Shown: piece after piece, positions 25,495 through 36,290 of the stretch
Numbering within the stretch: the stretch's first letter is position 1
Layout of the letters: every line of letters begins with the position of its first letter
Source: Apus apus
Taxonomy: Eukaryota > Chordata > Aves > Apodiformes > Apodidae
Assembly (NCBI RefSeq): GCF_020740795.1
Contig: NC_067301.1
Span: 1,860,001 to 1,924,000, forward strand
Length of the DNA stretch: 64,000 nt
Direction: 5' to 3'
The notes under the pieces: generated by a model
Database searches by the model: none
The model's input: the letters and a program-made list of their open reading frames with translations, nothing else
What the model was told of the DNA's origin: nothing
Position numbers and translations under genes: made by a program

Positions 25495-26108
25495 AGTTCC
25501 GAGGAAGAGACTCCACAAAAACAAGAAGCCTTCACAGTTGGAACGAAGGACTTCCCTTGGGTACCATTCCCATCTTTTTGCAAAAAAGAATGTCTAAAAG
25601 CAAAGAATTGTAGCTCCCAGCAGGTAACACAGAGCCAGACTGACCATCCACATGAAGAACAGGGCCAAGCAGATAAACTGGCAATTTTACCTTCTACAGC
25701 TGAGAAAATGTGCAGTGTGGGTATTACAGATCAAGCAAAAGATATGGTTGGGGAGGACCCAAAACGTATCTCAAAACTGGATGCAAGTCCTAAATCATGT
25801 GAATTTTCTCAACCCAGTTCTACACACCACTTGGCCTTGTCACAAAGCTCTGCTCAAGCTTCTAGCTTTCAGCAGCACCACAGAAAGACTGTGCAGAAGA
25901 GCAGGGAAGAAAATGATAGGAAAGAGCTTCAAATACTAAGACATGAAGGGAGTATTTCACCTGGTGAGGCTGGATCTGTGCCTGCAGAAGAGACAGCTCC
26001 TCTTGTGAGCCAACCTAGAACTGAAAGCTGCAAGGAGACAGAAAACAAGAGTGAAGGATCTTCAACTCTTGACAGTTGCCCAATGTGTCTGATTCCTTTT
26101 AGTGGAAC
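25495..26108 (+). CDS. FAAP20: FAAP20 coding exon 3 (long linker exon)
   Basis: Residues 85-288 plus two bases of codon 289. It opens SSEEETPQKQEAFTVG; the FTVG...F.W.PFP block (97-110) is the best conserved motif with mammals. Residues 111-277 form a polar, probably disordered linker rich in Ser, Gln, Glu and Lys, with SQ/TQ pairs at 125, 129, 131, 189, 200 and 256. The UBZ begins at its end with SCPMC (278-282). The open frame continues upstream of 25495 only into intron. Donor: GGAAC|GTAAGT. Confidence 0.93.
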
Positions 26109-26655
26109 GTAAGTCTTTTTTAGTAAGTTTACAAACTCCACAATGGTTCTGGACATTCTCTATATACAAAATAATGAAACTAGACAAAACTTCAATTGTA
26201 AAATACTTTTTAACTATCAAAATTACCTACTTCTAATTCAACTTAAAGTTCATGCTTACTAGGTTATACTGTTTCAAAAAGAAAGTTGAGTTCTCTGATA
26301 AGCCTTGCAATATTGGCAGAATTAGCATTTTAAATATCCAAGTTATCAAAAGACTTTTTTGGTGAGATCTGTATCACAATTCAAAAACCATTCCAATGCA
26401 GCATTCTTAGTAGTTAAAGGGTAATTGTGAGCATTGTCTTCTAGTAAATGACATTATCAAGCTATCTAGGAGCAGGTAAAAGCAATTTCAAGAGTCTGTG
26501 TCAGGCTGCAGTGCTGCTGAGCACAGGCATGACTTACCCTTTGAGCTGCTAGAACACTTCAGCCACTGCTTAGGAAATGAGAGTAAAGGTGCAGAATAGT
26601 GTAAGTGAAAGGATTTGACTTTGTTCCTCACTGAACAAATTCTCTTTATTTGCAG
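26109..26655 (+). other. FAAP20: FAAP20 intron 3
   Basis: 547 bp, GTAAGT to TTTGCAG, splitting the UBZ domain between its two Cys and the His/Cys ligands. Nothing else was seen in it. Confidence 0.8.
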
Positions 26656-26728
26656 GCTGTCACAAATGGATATTGATGCCCATCTTGCCAGGTGCTTGTC
26701 TCAAAGTGCAGATGATGTAATGTGGTAA
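26656..26728 (+). CDS. FAAP20: FAAP20 coding exon 4 (UBZ end, stop)
   Basis: Completes codon 289 and encodes LSQMDIDAHLARC and the end ...ADDVMW, then TAA at 26726-26728. It supplies the third and fourth zinc ligands (H298, C302), the Asp pair that precedes the His in UBZ4 fingers, and the terminal Trp312 that matches the functionally important last residue of human FAAP20 (...DVTW). Confidence 0.93.
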
Positions 26729-28322
26729 ATCCAGAAGAATGAAGAGCAAATGAATAAGGCCAAGGAGGAACCTTTCTCAAAGGAAAAGGGAAAATGTGTC
26801 AAGGAAACACATCCTTGTCTCAAACTTGCTTAAGGATCACAAACCAGTGACTCAACAGAAGGTCAAGTGCCATCTGCCAGGCTGGGGTCTTTTAAATCCT
26901 CTCAAATGCATGTAAAGTTGTTCTAGTGCTGAAAATGATGCTGTACTACTGTAAATCCCCAAGAACCCGTTTTGTCTCATGCACCATAGTTTTGAACCTT
27001 GAAGTGCAGAAGAAAGCAGCTGCATAAAAATATCATTTAACCTGATCCAGTAGGTTACTGACTTTTTTTCTAAACAGGTAACCTGTGAAAATAAGATTAA
27101 TTAAAACATCATTCAAATTTAGCATTTTTCATTATTTTTATCTAAGTAAGAACTTACATGGTTTTACAGTTGACTCTGATTGTATCTGCAGTAAAAGAAA
27201 TCACAACCAAGAGCAAATCAAGGGTGTGGGGTGGTTTGGTTTTTTTCATCTCTCTGAAGGAACACAGCTAATTCATAATTCATATTCAAATTCATAACCT
27301 TACTTAGAAGCCTACAAAGTCAGTGTCCACTTGATGATTAGTCCCAACTACTTAGGCTCCAGAAAAAACACTTTTCCTGCCAGTTTCACAATGCCAACAT
27401 ACAGAACAAGATTTAGGCAGCCTAATCAGCTCTTTGTGTATCAGTTTCCAACCTCACACCCCTTAGAAACCATCAAGGTTTGAGAGTAAAGAACACCTGA
27501 GAGTTTGTTTTGGCTAGAAGGCATTCAGGACACTCGTCCATTATTTGGTAACTTCTTAACAGTAGCAGGCAAACATTTTGTAAGCTTGAGAAAAGCAACC
27601 TTTTCATGAAGGACAATAAATGGCATTTAGTGCTGGTTCAGTAACAAATGGAATAAAGTAGAGCAGGTTGTTAATTTCCCCCAGGTACAGTTAATTGTTT
27701 ACTGAACAGGATCCCTAGTCCAGCAGTACAGTGTATCTCCAGCCACAGCATCTCCAGCCACAGCCTTACAGGTCAAATGAGTTCCTTGCCAAAAGGCTGC
27801 AGGCAGGAGTAGCACAGCTGTGCCTGTTCCAGCTCTTTTGATCTCCTAAAGAGGTTTGCAACCTTACACCTCTGCCCTAGTCCCTAAAAACATACAGTTC
27901 AGATGTGATCCAAAAATACAGAATAAACATATAGCATCAAAATACAGGAAGAATCCCATAATATCATTTACAACGGGGTCTCTAAAAAGTGCAAGTTGGT
28001 CATAGCTCAGTTTACTGATAAATAATAACAGTCTATTACCTTTTTCATTAAAGTCTTTAATAGATGTGCAAGAATATAAATGATCTTAGCTGTTATGGAT
28101 TAGTATACCATCTTCTGCACAATTAAAACTGGTCAGCAAAGATCCCAACTAATTAATTATACAAAACTACAAGAACATATTTACTGTTTTACAATCATTA
28201 AATTAGCTAGAATTTTCATTTACTATTTCAAATAAGACAACTATATATCATTACCAGAGCCATTTGTAATATATTAGGATTTTTTTTCCAAACCACACAT
28301 TTAATTACATCCTTCATTTTCT

Positions 28323-28328
28323 TTTATT
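28323..28328 (-). terminator. PRKCZ: Candidate distal poly(A) signal (PRKCZ)
   Basis: On the minus strand AATAAA is followed about 25 nt later by TGTGTGGTTTGG (complement of 28288-28299), a classic hexamer plus GU-rich downstream element. Use of this site gives a PRKCZ 3' UTR of about 2.4 kb. Confidence 0.45.
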
Positions 28329-28470
28329 TATAAAACAAATACTTTATATAAAAAATTTCCCCTTCATCATGAACAGAACATTATTTAAACACTTGCACAT
28401 GAGCAACCAAACTTGTATCCAGCAAACTATTTGGCAACACAGCAACATTGTAAATGCCTGTAAGTTTTTA

Positions 28471-28476
28471 AATAAA
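28471..28476 (+). terminator. FAAP20: Candidate distal poly(A) signal (FAAP20)
   Basis: AATAAA followed by a U/GU-rich downstream region (TTTGTTTAGCAAATGTGTCTC). If used, the FAAP20 3' UTR would be about 1.75 kb and would run past the distal PRKCZ poly(A) signal on the other strand. Confidence 0.4.
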
Positions 28477-28500
28477 AATCGAGTAGTCTTTACAATGTTT

Positions 28501-30704
28501 GTTTAGCAAATGTGTCTCTGTTCTTCTTTCCATCCCTCCCAAAAGTGTTCCGAAACCTAGAAAAAAAGGTTTAAAAAATCCAACCCACGTTTCTAGTATT
28601 TCCATTTTTAAGTCCTATGCCCTGGCATGTCAAAGACAGCTTAATCTGTCATGTTTCCATTCATGAGCTGCCTGCACTCACTCTGATAACTATTGTTTAA
28701 TTCTATTACCAGGGGAGCTGAAAACACTGAAAGAAAAATTATCCAGGGTAAATAGTGGCCAGGGAAAAGGAAAAAAAAAAGGAGTAATAAAAAAAAGCCA
28801 GGTTACATTTAATATGTAAATGTTTCCTTTAGTAGATAATAAAGTATCTAAAGTCCAGGCATTTGAGGCAAGTACTTACTGATTCAATTATTTAGTGCTG
28901 ATTAAAACACATTTTGCTTTGTATGAAAAGCTACAGTCCAACGGAGAGAAACCCACAACTAAAACTGAATGGGATTAACAGAGCTACATAACCACAGGTC
29001 TGCAGAAGTGTGGCTAATGAGGGGATACAAAATGTAGATTGCTAATCAATGATTAATTGAAAATTTTAAACAATGTTTTGGCAGTCTGGTCCTAGCACCT
29101 CATGACTTGGATGTGACTCCGAAGGATGTTATGTTCAGCACCTAACGCAATGCTGTACCCTGAGAAAACCATATCTTCATGGAAAGAGAGTGAAAGTGTT
29201 GCAATTTCTCCTGCATTTGACACCAAATCAGGCGAGATGGCATGGCACAGGGTTTCTCATTTTCGCCTTCCCCACACGATTTTTCTTCCCCCCTTCTCTG
29301 TACAACCCACACAATATAGTTACCCAACATCTAGCAAAAATACATTTTGCCTCTGCTGCTGTGGGAGGCAGCGAGACCTTCCCAGCGCCTGCAGCTGACA
29401 GATCACACTCCCTGCTCCTCAGATGCAGCCACAGGAGCTCTCCCAAGCTGATCAACTGCTCGTCTTTTTGATGAAATAAACCCTTTCCCTGCCATTCCCA
29501 CCCCGCCCCAGTGTCCACTAGAAGGAATTTGATAGTTCTCTTTTGCTTTATCCAGTTTCTTAGATATTCATTTTTCGTCCATTTAAAAAACGTACTACTT
29601 TGATGAAAATCGTTTTACCAAGAACATCCCATTCTCTTACGCAAAATGATTAGTTATTAATACACACTGAGTAATTGTAAGCAGACTGTTTATCATAAGT
29701 AGGAGGTGTGCTTTATCAGGAAAGTGTATTTTATCTTATGGTTACTTTAGATTTACTATTTAAACTTTAAGGCTATTTTTTATTATGCTTTTGCTCTATT
29801 TCTGAATACTTGTTGATAAAAATACTTTCCAAAAATCTAATGTACAACACAACATCTTGGTGGGTGTAGGCACTGCTGAAGTATCTTCAGAAATCCTGTG
29901 TGTGCAAATTTAGTTTTCTTCAATCTATACCTTTTGGTAAATTTGGAGTTTAAAACAACAGATTTTGAAATTGAGACTGTAAATTCTAATTTGGAATTAA
30001 TACTGCTGAGTCACTCTGCTTTTCAATTTCTATAAAGATGTCAGTGAACATCAGGCTGCAGCTGTGAACTATGTTTCATATATAAATGCTTACTTAACAT
30101 GAACAAGCAGAACTTACCAGGTTTAAGAACGTTCCAAATATGTAATAATTCTTCAATGCAGTTTATCCATTTAGGCACTTAAATCTTGTACCCAAATTTA
30201 CGTTTTGATTGCTAATAAAACACAACTCCTTTTAAATATATCTGAGACGTTTAGACAGGTACCACTTGTGAAAAAAGGCATCAAAAATAAGCTTCAACAC
30301 CACCGTAATATATTTTATTCTTCAGGATGTTACACTGTGATAATCTTCACTTGGCAGCTCATTGCATCAAGTGTTTGTAGAAAGTGTGTAGAGCTCCAAA
30401 GTTTCTCAGAATCTCCTTGACCAGGGATGCAATGAACATATCAATCCTTCATGAAAACAGGCACAAAACACAAATTCCTTCATTAATGAAGCCAGTTCCA
30501 TCAGTGCCCAAACCTTAAGAATCATGAAGTGGTGGGAGAACACCCACCAAAATCATCATTTCTCTTCTTTGATTTTCAGCAGCAATTGTTTTAAAATCAT
30601 TGGTCTCAGTCCCAAATCGTGGTCCCCAGCCTTACATGCATGTACTGGAGTTAAGGATAAATTCAAAGGTCATTCACACTGTCCACCAGGAAGATGTCAT
30701 TCCT
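28501..30704 (-). other. PRKCZ: PRKCZ 3' UTR candidate region
   Basis: Sequence after the PRKCZ stop on the minus strand. Poly(A) candidates are at 30314-30319 (AATAAA followed by GGTGGTGTTG), 29779-29784 and the distal one at 28323-28328. A locally GC-richer patch with a few CpGs lies at 29340-29520. No open frame here is convincing. Confidence 0.45.
30314..30319 (-). terminator. PRKCZ: Candidate proximal poly(A) signal (PRKCZ)
   Basis: Minus-strand AATAAAATATATTACGGTGG followed by TGTTG: a hexamer with a GU-rich element about 11 nt downstream, rather close. It would give a short 3' UTR of roughly 400 nt. Confidence 0.4.
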
Positions 30705-30792
30705 TCATACTGTTTCTTCTGTTGACAGCAACAAGGGATTAATATATTCAAATCCTTCAAATTCCGACTGATCTATTCGCTTTATTATATCT
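30705..30792 (-). CDS. PRKCZ: PRKCZ last coding exon (residues 564-592, stop)
   Basis: Completes Glu564 and encodes [19 protein letters not shown] and the end LLLSTEETV, with TGA at 30707-30705. It carries the hydrophobic motif FEGFEY, in which Glu579 stands where other PKCs have a phosphorylated Ser/Thr, the hallmark of atypical PKCs. Acceptor TTTTTCAG|AGATAT. The C-terminal tail ends in Thr-Val where human zeta has Ser-Val. Confidence 0.95.
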
Positions 30793-31333
30793 CTGAAAAA
30801 AACAAAGAAAACCTTTGATTTCCTTCCATCCCTTGCAATTGTTTATGATACCACTATTTTTGCTGCTGTGCTTTTCTTCAAAACACCTTATGGAAATGGA
30901 GGCAAGTGAAGTTGTACAAAAGCAACAATAAATGGGAAAAAATAAGTCTGTGAACATAGAAATATTTCACATTAATGTTTTATCCTCATATCTAAAACAA
31001 CATAACTGGAAAATCTGAAATATTTGATACTTTCTTCTGCCCTTCCAGTTAGGCAACATGCACACTTATAGGGCCCAAAAAGAAGCATGTAATAAATTGC
31101 TTTTCCATACCCATTCACAAATTCTGAATTTCTACTAGAATAGCAGGCAGCCTTCTAAAATAAAAGTCGTCTGGTAAGTCATGCAAGATATGTAGGAAAC
31201 AAATAATTTACAACTTAATTTAACTTGACTACATTTCAATGCTAAGTACATAGTCTATTGCTAGCAATTGTCAAGTAAATGAAACGTTAATTTCTTAACA
31301 TGTAATTGTATTTGGGGAAAAACCCAAACATAC
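30793..31333 (-). other. PRKCZ: PRKCZ intron before last exon
   Basis: 541 bp, GTATGT to TTTTTCAG, AT-rich. Nothing further was seen. Confidence 0.85.
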
Positions 31334-31449
31334 TCATCATCTGGGGTTAGCTGCACGGGTTCGCTGGTGAACTGTGTATCAAAGTTATCCAAACCATAAT
31401 CATCTGTGATCTGAGGCTGAAATGGAGGGGTTGTTTGCTTCTTTTCCAG
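31334..31449 (-). CDS. PRKCZ: PRKCZ exon, residues 526-564 (AGC tail, turn motif)
   Basis: Encodes [20 protein letters not shown] and then [18 protein letters not shown] plus two bases of Glu564. It is the AGC-kinase C-terminal extension. Thr560 in QLTP is the turn-motif phosphosite that stabilises the kinase. Human zeta has QALPPF where this has QTTPPF, a conservative site in a variable stretch. Acceptor TCTCAG|CTGG, donor GATGA|GTATGT. Confidence 0.96.
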
Positions 31450-32320
31450 CTGAGAAAAAACACAATGGCAGAGGGAAAAAATTAAAATATTGATTACTTA
31501 CAAAATCCCCCAAGGAAATAAACAGACATTGGCTCTAGAACAGTCCCTGTAACTGAGTTTAATGTCCGTGGAAGAGATAAACATGTTCAGTACAATGTGA
31601 CACTCAGTATTAGACTAGTAGATTTTGACACCAAATGGTATTTGCTCATCCTGCTTATTCTATTGCTGCATTTTAAATACAAAATGTTAAAATTTTATTA
31701 GTTGCTGATTGTTTATGAAATCTAAGACCATAGAAAAAGCTGTGCCCCAAGTCTCTAGCACTGTGTAACAAGTAATAGCATCGTTGCTACACACATCTGG
31801 CTCCATAGCATTTAAACTGAGGAGATGTTCCCACAGCTTAAGTTTGTTCTACAAACAGCTGTTTTATAGAAATATGATTGACCAAATACTAATCTCCATA
31901 GTTGTCAATATGCTGAGGTAAGAGCTTATACTTAAAATATGTAGTTCGGGGACGGAATATGACAAAGGGAACAAGGAATGCATTAATGCTTGAGAAGAAT
32001 CATGTATGAAAAGGTGTAAAACATGTTTCTAATGCCTCAATAGTTAGAAACAGCAAGAAAACCAAAGTGTCTATGTGCTGCAGTAAGTCATGACAAAAAA
32101 AACTAAGAACAGTTCATAGTGTTTTTCCTTACAAATACAAGATCCTCACATCTGCCTGTTAACGAGAGGTATGGCAAAACTCCTTATGGGCAAACTGGCC
32201 AGGAAGAAGTGTTAGTAGCTCAGTAAGTAGAGTATCATCATCTTCACTAAGCATTAAATAAGACATGTCATACACTGAAGTCTAAACTTAGCTCACAAAT
32301 AAACATGAAAAATTCATACA

Positions 32321-32470
32321 ATCATAGAATGTATGGGAAGGAACCCAAAGATCAATGGAGTCCAAAATTGCAAGCAACTAATTAAGTTTTCCTGAACACT
32401 CTGGATTTACTCCATATTGCATGGCCATTTGTCTGAGAAAACCTATTTCTTCAAGGAAGCTGCAGTAATG
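32321..32470 (-). repeat. Diverged CR1 LINE 3' fragment
   Basis: ATCATAGAATGTATGGGAAG followed by GAACCCAAAGATCAATGGAGTCC resembles the reverse complement of a CR1 3' end (ATCATAGAATGG, then TTGGAAGGGACC, AAAGATCAT, AGTCCA). It is clearly older than the copy at 35536. The right boundary is approximate. Confidence 0.6.
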
Positions 32471-35400
32471 CCTTAGGAGACTCTCCTGGCATTTTCAGGC
32501 TTTTTCTACTTTTGATCCAAACACTGAAATAAATTAGCCAAAAAACACAAAATATCCCCTCTCTGGGTTCACATCCTCACACCTGCCTCCCCTGCCTTTT
32601 TTTAAGAAATGAATAAATTTTCAACACAGACTGAGGTTAAAGCTTTCTATTTGGACATGGGTCTCACCAGGTTACAATATTTACTTTGGTTTATGGAATG
32701 TACTAACTTCCCTGCAGTGAGAAATTTAGTTTTTTCATGGTTACATATTCAGTCTTTGGTCTCAGTAAGACAGTAACAGAACTCAACAACTCAACAAATG
32801 AGCTGGAATAGTCACAGAAAATTCAGTAACAAACTCAGAGCTCAGGAGGGTCATCTGGTGTACCTAATAATTCACAAGTTATGCAGCTAGATAATTTGAT
32901 AATCTCTATTCTGAGAAAGAAAATGTACTTATGATTTCCAATTCAGACCTCTACACTGTTTCAGTAAAACTTAAGTTTTCTCCTTTTAAAGTATGTACCT
33001 ATTTTGCTACAAAACACGAGTGATTCATCTGCCCCACTATGCTTTTAAGTAGGATATGTGCTTTATTATTCAGAGCACCTAGAGAGAACAAAAACTCTTG
33101 AAGGAATAACCAGCCCTCTAATGTGCAGGGAGGTACCAGGGATTTTCCTGGATAGCTTTCAGAAAAGGCTGAGCTCTTGTACTCCCTTATGCAGGATTCT
33201 TTTTTTCCTAGATCCAAATCATAGTCCTGCTTCCTTTCAAGAAATGGTCTCTGCCTCAGTGGAACTTGTGTGAAAGCATGTCCAGAACAGAATGAGGCAG
33301 CAAAGCCCTGTTGTTCACTGCAGATGTAAGAGAGCTGGTGACAAGATGGAGCCATTTCATACTTTTCTGCAGAGGACAGAAAACTAGCTTATTCTCCTGC
33401 CACCTTTTGTAGGATTGGTATGTGTGAAAACACATGCAGTAAAATGCATGTAAGAAATACAGCTTGCATGGATTTTAACCATAATTAAAAATAGCTCCAA
33501 ACCTCTTTGAGAAGCCACCTCGATTAGGGATCTTCCCAGTTCCCCCTCACTTCATTCCTGGCTTAAATTCCATCGTAACAGTATATTCACATGTTGATCA
33601 CATTAATCATATCCTATTTAATTACAGCAAATCCAGTAAAATACATTTTTACAGCAATTGATGGTACTTAGACCATCTGCTCAACTGCAGTTTAGTGTTT
33701 TATTGTCCATTAAACCAAGAGATAGGAGATTAAAACTGTTGCTTCACTTCAGTAAAAAGACCTAGTCTAACTAGATTTCCAAATATAATTGCATAGGACT
33801 ATAGTAATAACATTTCCAAAGCCTTCAAAACTATAAGAAAGTATCATGTTTATGATGAGTAAATTAAACAATTGGGTTCTAATAAAAAAAAGTCATGTAT
33901 GTTTTGTCAGAACTCCTGTAGAAATAAATTACTTTTTTCTGATCTCTTAGCACAGAGATCATCACAGATCAGAGTTAACTCAGACCTCCATGGTTCCCTA
34001 GTTAGTGTGGTGGTGGTGGTATGTTTTTAAAGGCTTATAGTATTAAGAGTAAAAAAAAAAGAAAAGCCAAAATTTACACAAATAAAACTTGCATCTGCAA
34101 AACAAATGTTACTATGGCAACATTTTCTATACTAATTAACAAAAGAACTCTGCAAATTCAACTACATTAAATGCTAATGGAGAGAAATGTCAAAATACCA
34201 AAGTAATATACATCACAAGCCAGGCAACAGACACTAAAATAATTACTGCTCTGCATTTAAAAACAGATGCCCATAAATAATTCAGCCATTTCAGTGTTCG
34301 CCAACTTCATAGATTACACTCAGGACTGAAAAATTCCCACACAGATGCTTATTGATGCAATACCAGAGTTAGCACAATATATTTACTCTTTATCCTGAGG
34401 AACAGCATTTGTGTGCAATTAGGGGAGACTTATTTCTGATATATGATAGGTCACAAATAAAATTGCAATTGTAATTTAGATCTTGAGACTCAGATTTCTA
34501 GCTTCATCTTCTGCAGAGTCTTACATCCTGTAAGCAAAAGGACTTATAACATTTTAAGTAAAATTTGTAATTTAGGAATATGAACATACAAATACGGAAA
34601 AGCTGCTGCTGATAATTAGCAGGAAAGGGAATTTATGCCAGATGAACTGCAATGCATTTACACAGATTAAATAATTTACGTGAATTACCTTTTAACCTGC
34701 AAGTCCCACCACCATAGCAGTGGAGACAGACATCTGCCATGCAGTGCAGTTTGTAGTAGCACAAATCCCAACATTCTAATTCTAAAATTTATATTCAGCT
34801 AAAAAAACCCAGAAAACCCAACAAACCAAAGATACAAACTCCATAATCTAACTTAAAACAGGTGAGCATAATGTAAGTGAAAAGTAGTTAACACTGATCA
34901 AAATGGTCACTTATATTACCAACATGGGAGGAAACCTGGGTTTAGGCCAGGACACTACATTGTGCTTGGCACAGAGTAAACAACAAAGAGGTGATCAATC
35001 ACAGGAGAAGCTTGCATTCCAGGTTTATGATGTACATGATGAGTACAGATGGATACGAGGAAATCATGGAACTCTAACTGGGCAGTGAATCTCAATATCC
35101 CATCAGTTATCAGGTCTTGAAAAGCATCATGACAGCAAATTTATGAGGAAGACAAAATTAGCTCCTCCCAAACAAGAATGGCAGCATGAAAGAAACAGCA
35201 AAGTAAGTAATTAAGAATGGAAGTGGGGTGGTAAGACTGTCATTATGAATCAGTTGTAGCTATGCATTAACATTTCAACAGCAAGGCATTCAACTAGATG
35301 TTAAACATCAGACCACCTCTTTTATGTTATACTCAGCAAAGCATAAAAGCACTCTTAAATAAAACATACACTGAATTTGCAGCTTTTAACTTGAAAAAAC

Positions 35401-35535
35401 AAGTGAAAAAATATGTTGGTACAACTGTAGAAAAAACTCCTGTACACAGCTAGTAGTAGCCATGGCTTTGTAGTTCTTTTTTCAGCATGTAATGGATAAA
35501 TACCATAAAAACAGGCCCTAGGGCAAGAACAGACT

Positions 35536-35785
35536 TCATAGAATCACAGAATGGTTTGGGTTGGAAGGGACCTTAAAGATCATCCAGTTCCAACCCCTCT
35601 CCATGGGCAGGGACACCTCCCACCAGACCAGGTTGCTCCAAGCCCCATCCAACCTGCCCTCCAACACTGCCAGGGATGGGGCAGTCACAGCTTCTCTGGG
35701 AGGCCTGGGTCAAGGTGTCATCACCCTTACAGAAAATAATTTCTTCCTAATTAGTCTTGGTACCTCCCTGGATGTGAAGCCCACC
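35536..35785 (-). repeat. CR1 LINE 3' fragment
   Basis: Begins TCATAGAATCACAGAATGG, then GTTTGGGTTGGAAGGGACC, AAAGATCATCCAGTTCCAAC and CACCAGACCAGGTTGCTCC, the textbook 3' region of avian CR1 in reverse orientation. It is 5'-truncated at about 250 bp, typical of CR1 retrotransposition. It is the best single piece of evidence that the genome is avian. Confidence 0.95.
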
Positions 35786-36204
35786 TATGCACAGAGCAAA
35801 TCATCTAAACTGTTCTTAGCTGTGCCACACACCACTCAAGTGACTAACACCAGGAAAACAAAATGTTTATGGTATATGTGTGCACTTCACCATTATTTGT
35901 TTTTCCATTTACCTCAAGCTTCCCACAAAAAAACCCCAACAATCAGCATTTGACTCTTGTTCCCCTGTACTTCAACTTGAAAAGATCTGGAAAAGCTTTA
36001 AAGTCAAAATCTCTTCTATTCATCACTTGCATTTCAAAGAAAATTCTAATAATTAAAAAAGCTTTCCAAATATTTTTTCCTTCTCTCCTGAATCTATTTC
36101 CCAACACTCTCATTAGACATTTAGCTTAAAAATTATGTAACATTTTAGATCCTCCTTAACAGCACTGTCCTAATCATATCAAAAGAGCACAGAACTACCT
36201 AAAT

Positions 36205-36290
36205 ATTTCAATTATTTAATTATATTAATTATATTTAATTTATCAATTTATTAATTATATTTATTTATTCAAATATTTAATATCAAAACT
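36205..36290. repeat. AT-rich low-complexity block
   Basis: Almost only A and T, with repeated TTAATTATATT, ATTTAATTTAT and ATTTATTTATT words. No coding content. It may behave as an easily unwound or slippage-prone segment within the intron. Confidence 0.8.

Larger units (their letters stand above)
23675..26728 (+). other. FAAP20: FAAP20 gene body (start to stop codon)
   Basis: Four coding exons (23675-23778, 24685-24832, 25495-26108, 26656-26728) join in frame with consensus GT/AG introns to give 312 aa. FAAP20 is a Fanconi anaemia core-complex subunit that binds FANCA, stabilises it and reads ubiquitin through a C-terminal UBZ, helping interstrand crosslink repair in the nucleus. Diagnostic features are the FTVG-x3-F-x-W-x-PFP motif (97-110) and C279-x2-C282-x15-H298-x3-C302 followed by a last residue Trp312. 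Human FAAP20 is 180 aa, so this protein is about 130 aa longer, almost all between those motifs. Start choice: the ATG at 23675 has G at -3 and sits in the CpG island. FAAP20 converges with PRKCZ, the same arrangement as in human. Confidence 0.93.
26729..28500 (+). other. FAAP20: FAAP20 3' UTR candidate region
   Basis: No coding sequence follows the stop. Candidate poly(A) signals on the plus strand are ATTAAA 27100, AATAAA 27615, AATAAA 27652 (followed by GGTTGTTAATT), AATAAA 27922, and AATAAA 28471 (followed at about +20 by TTTGTTTAGC and TGTGTCTCTG). The last has the most complete downstream element. Which one is used cannot be decided here. Confidence 0.45.

Noticed and set aside
25652-25939. 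95-aa plus-strand ORF overlapping FAAP20 exon 3
   Set aside because: A different frame within the long FAAP20 linker exon; the FAAP20 frame is the one that carries the conserved motifs and joins the other exons.
29340-29520. GC-richer patch with AATAAA at 29475, considered as an LTR or exon
   Set aside because: No LTR termini, target-site duplication or splice-supported frame; it is more simply part of the PRKCZ 3' UTR region.
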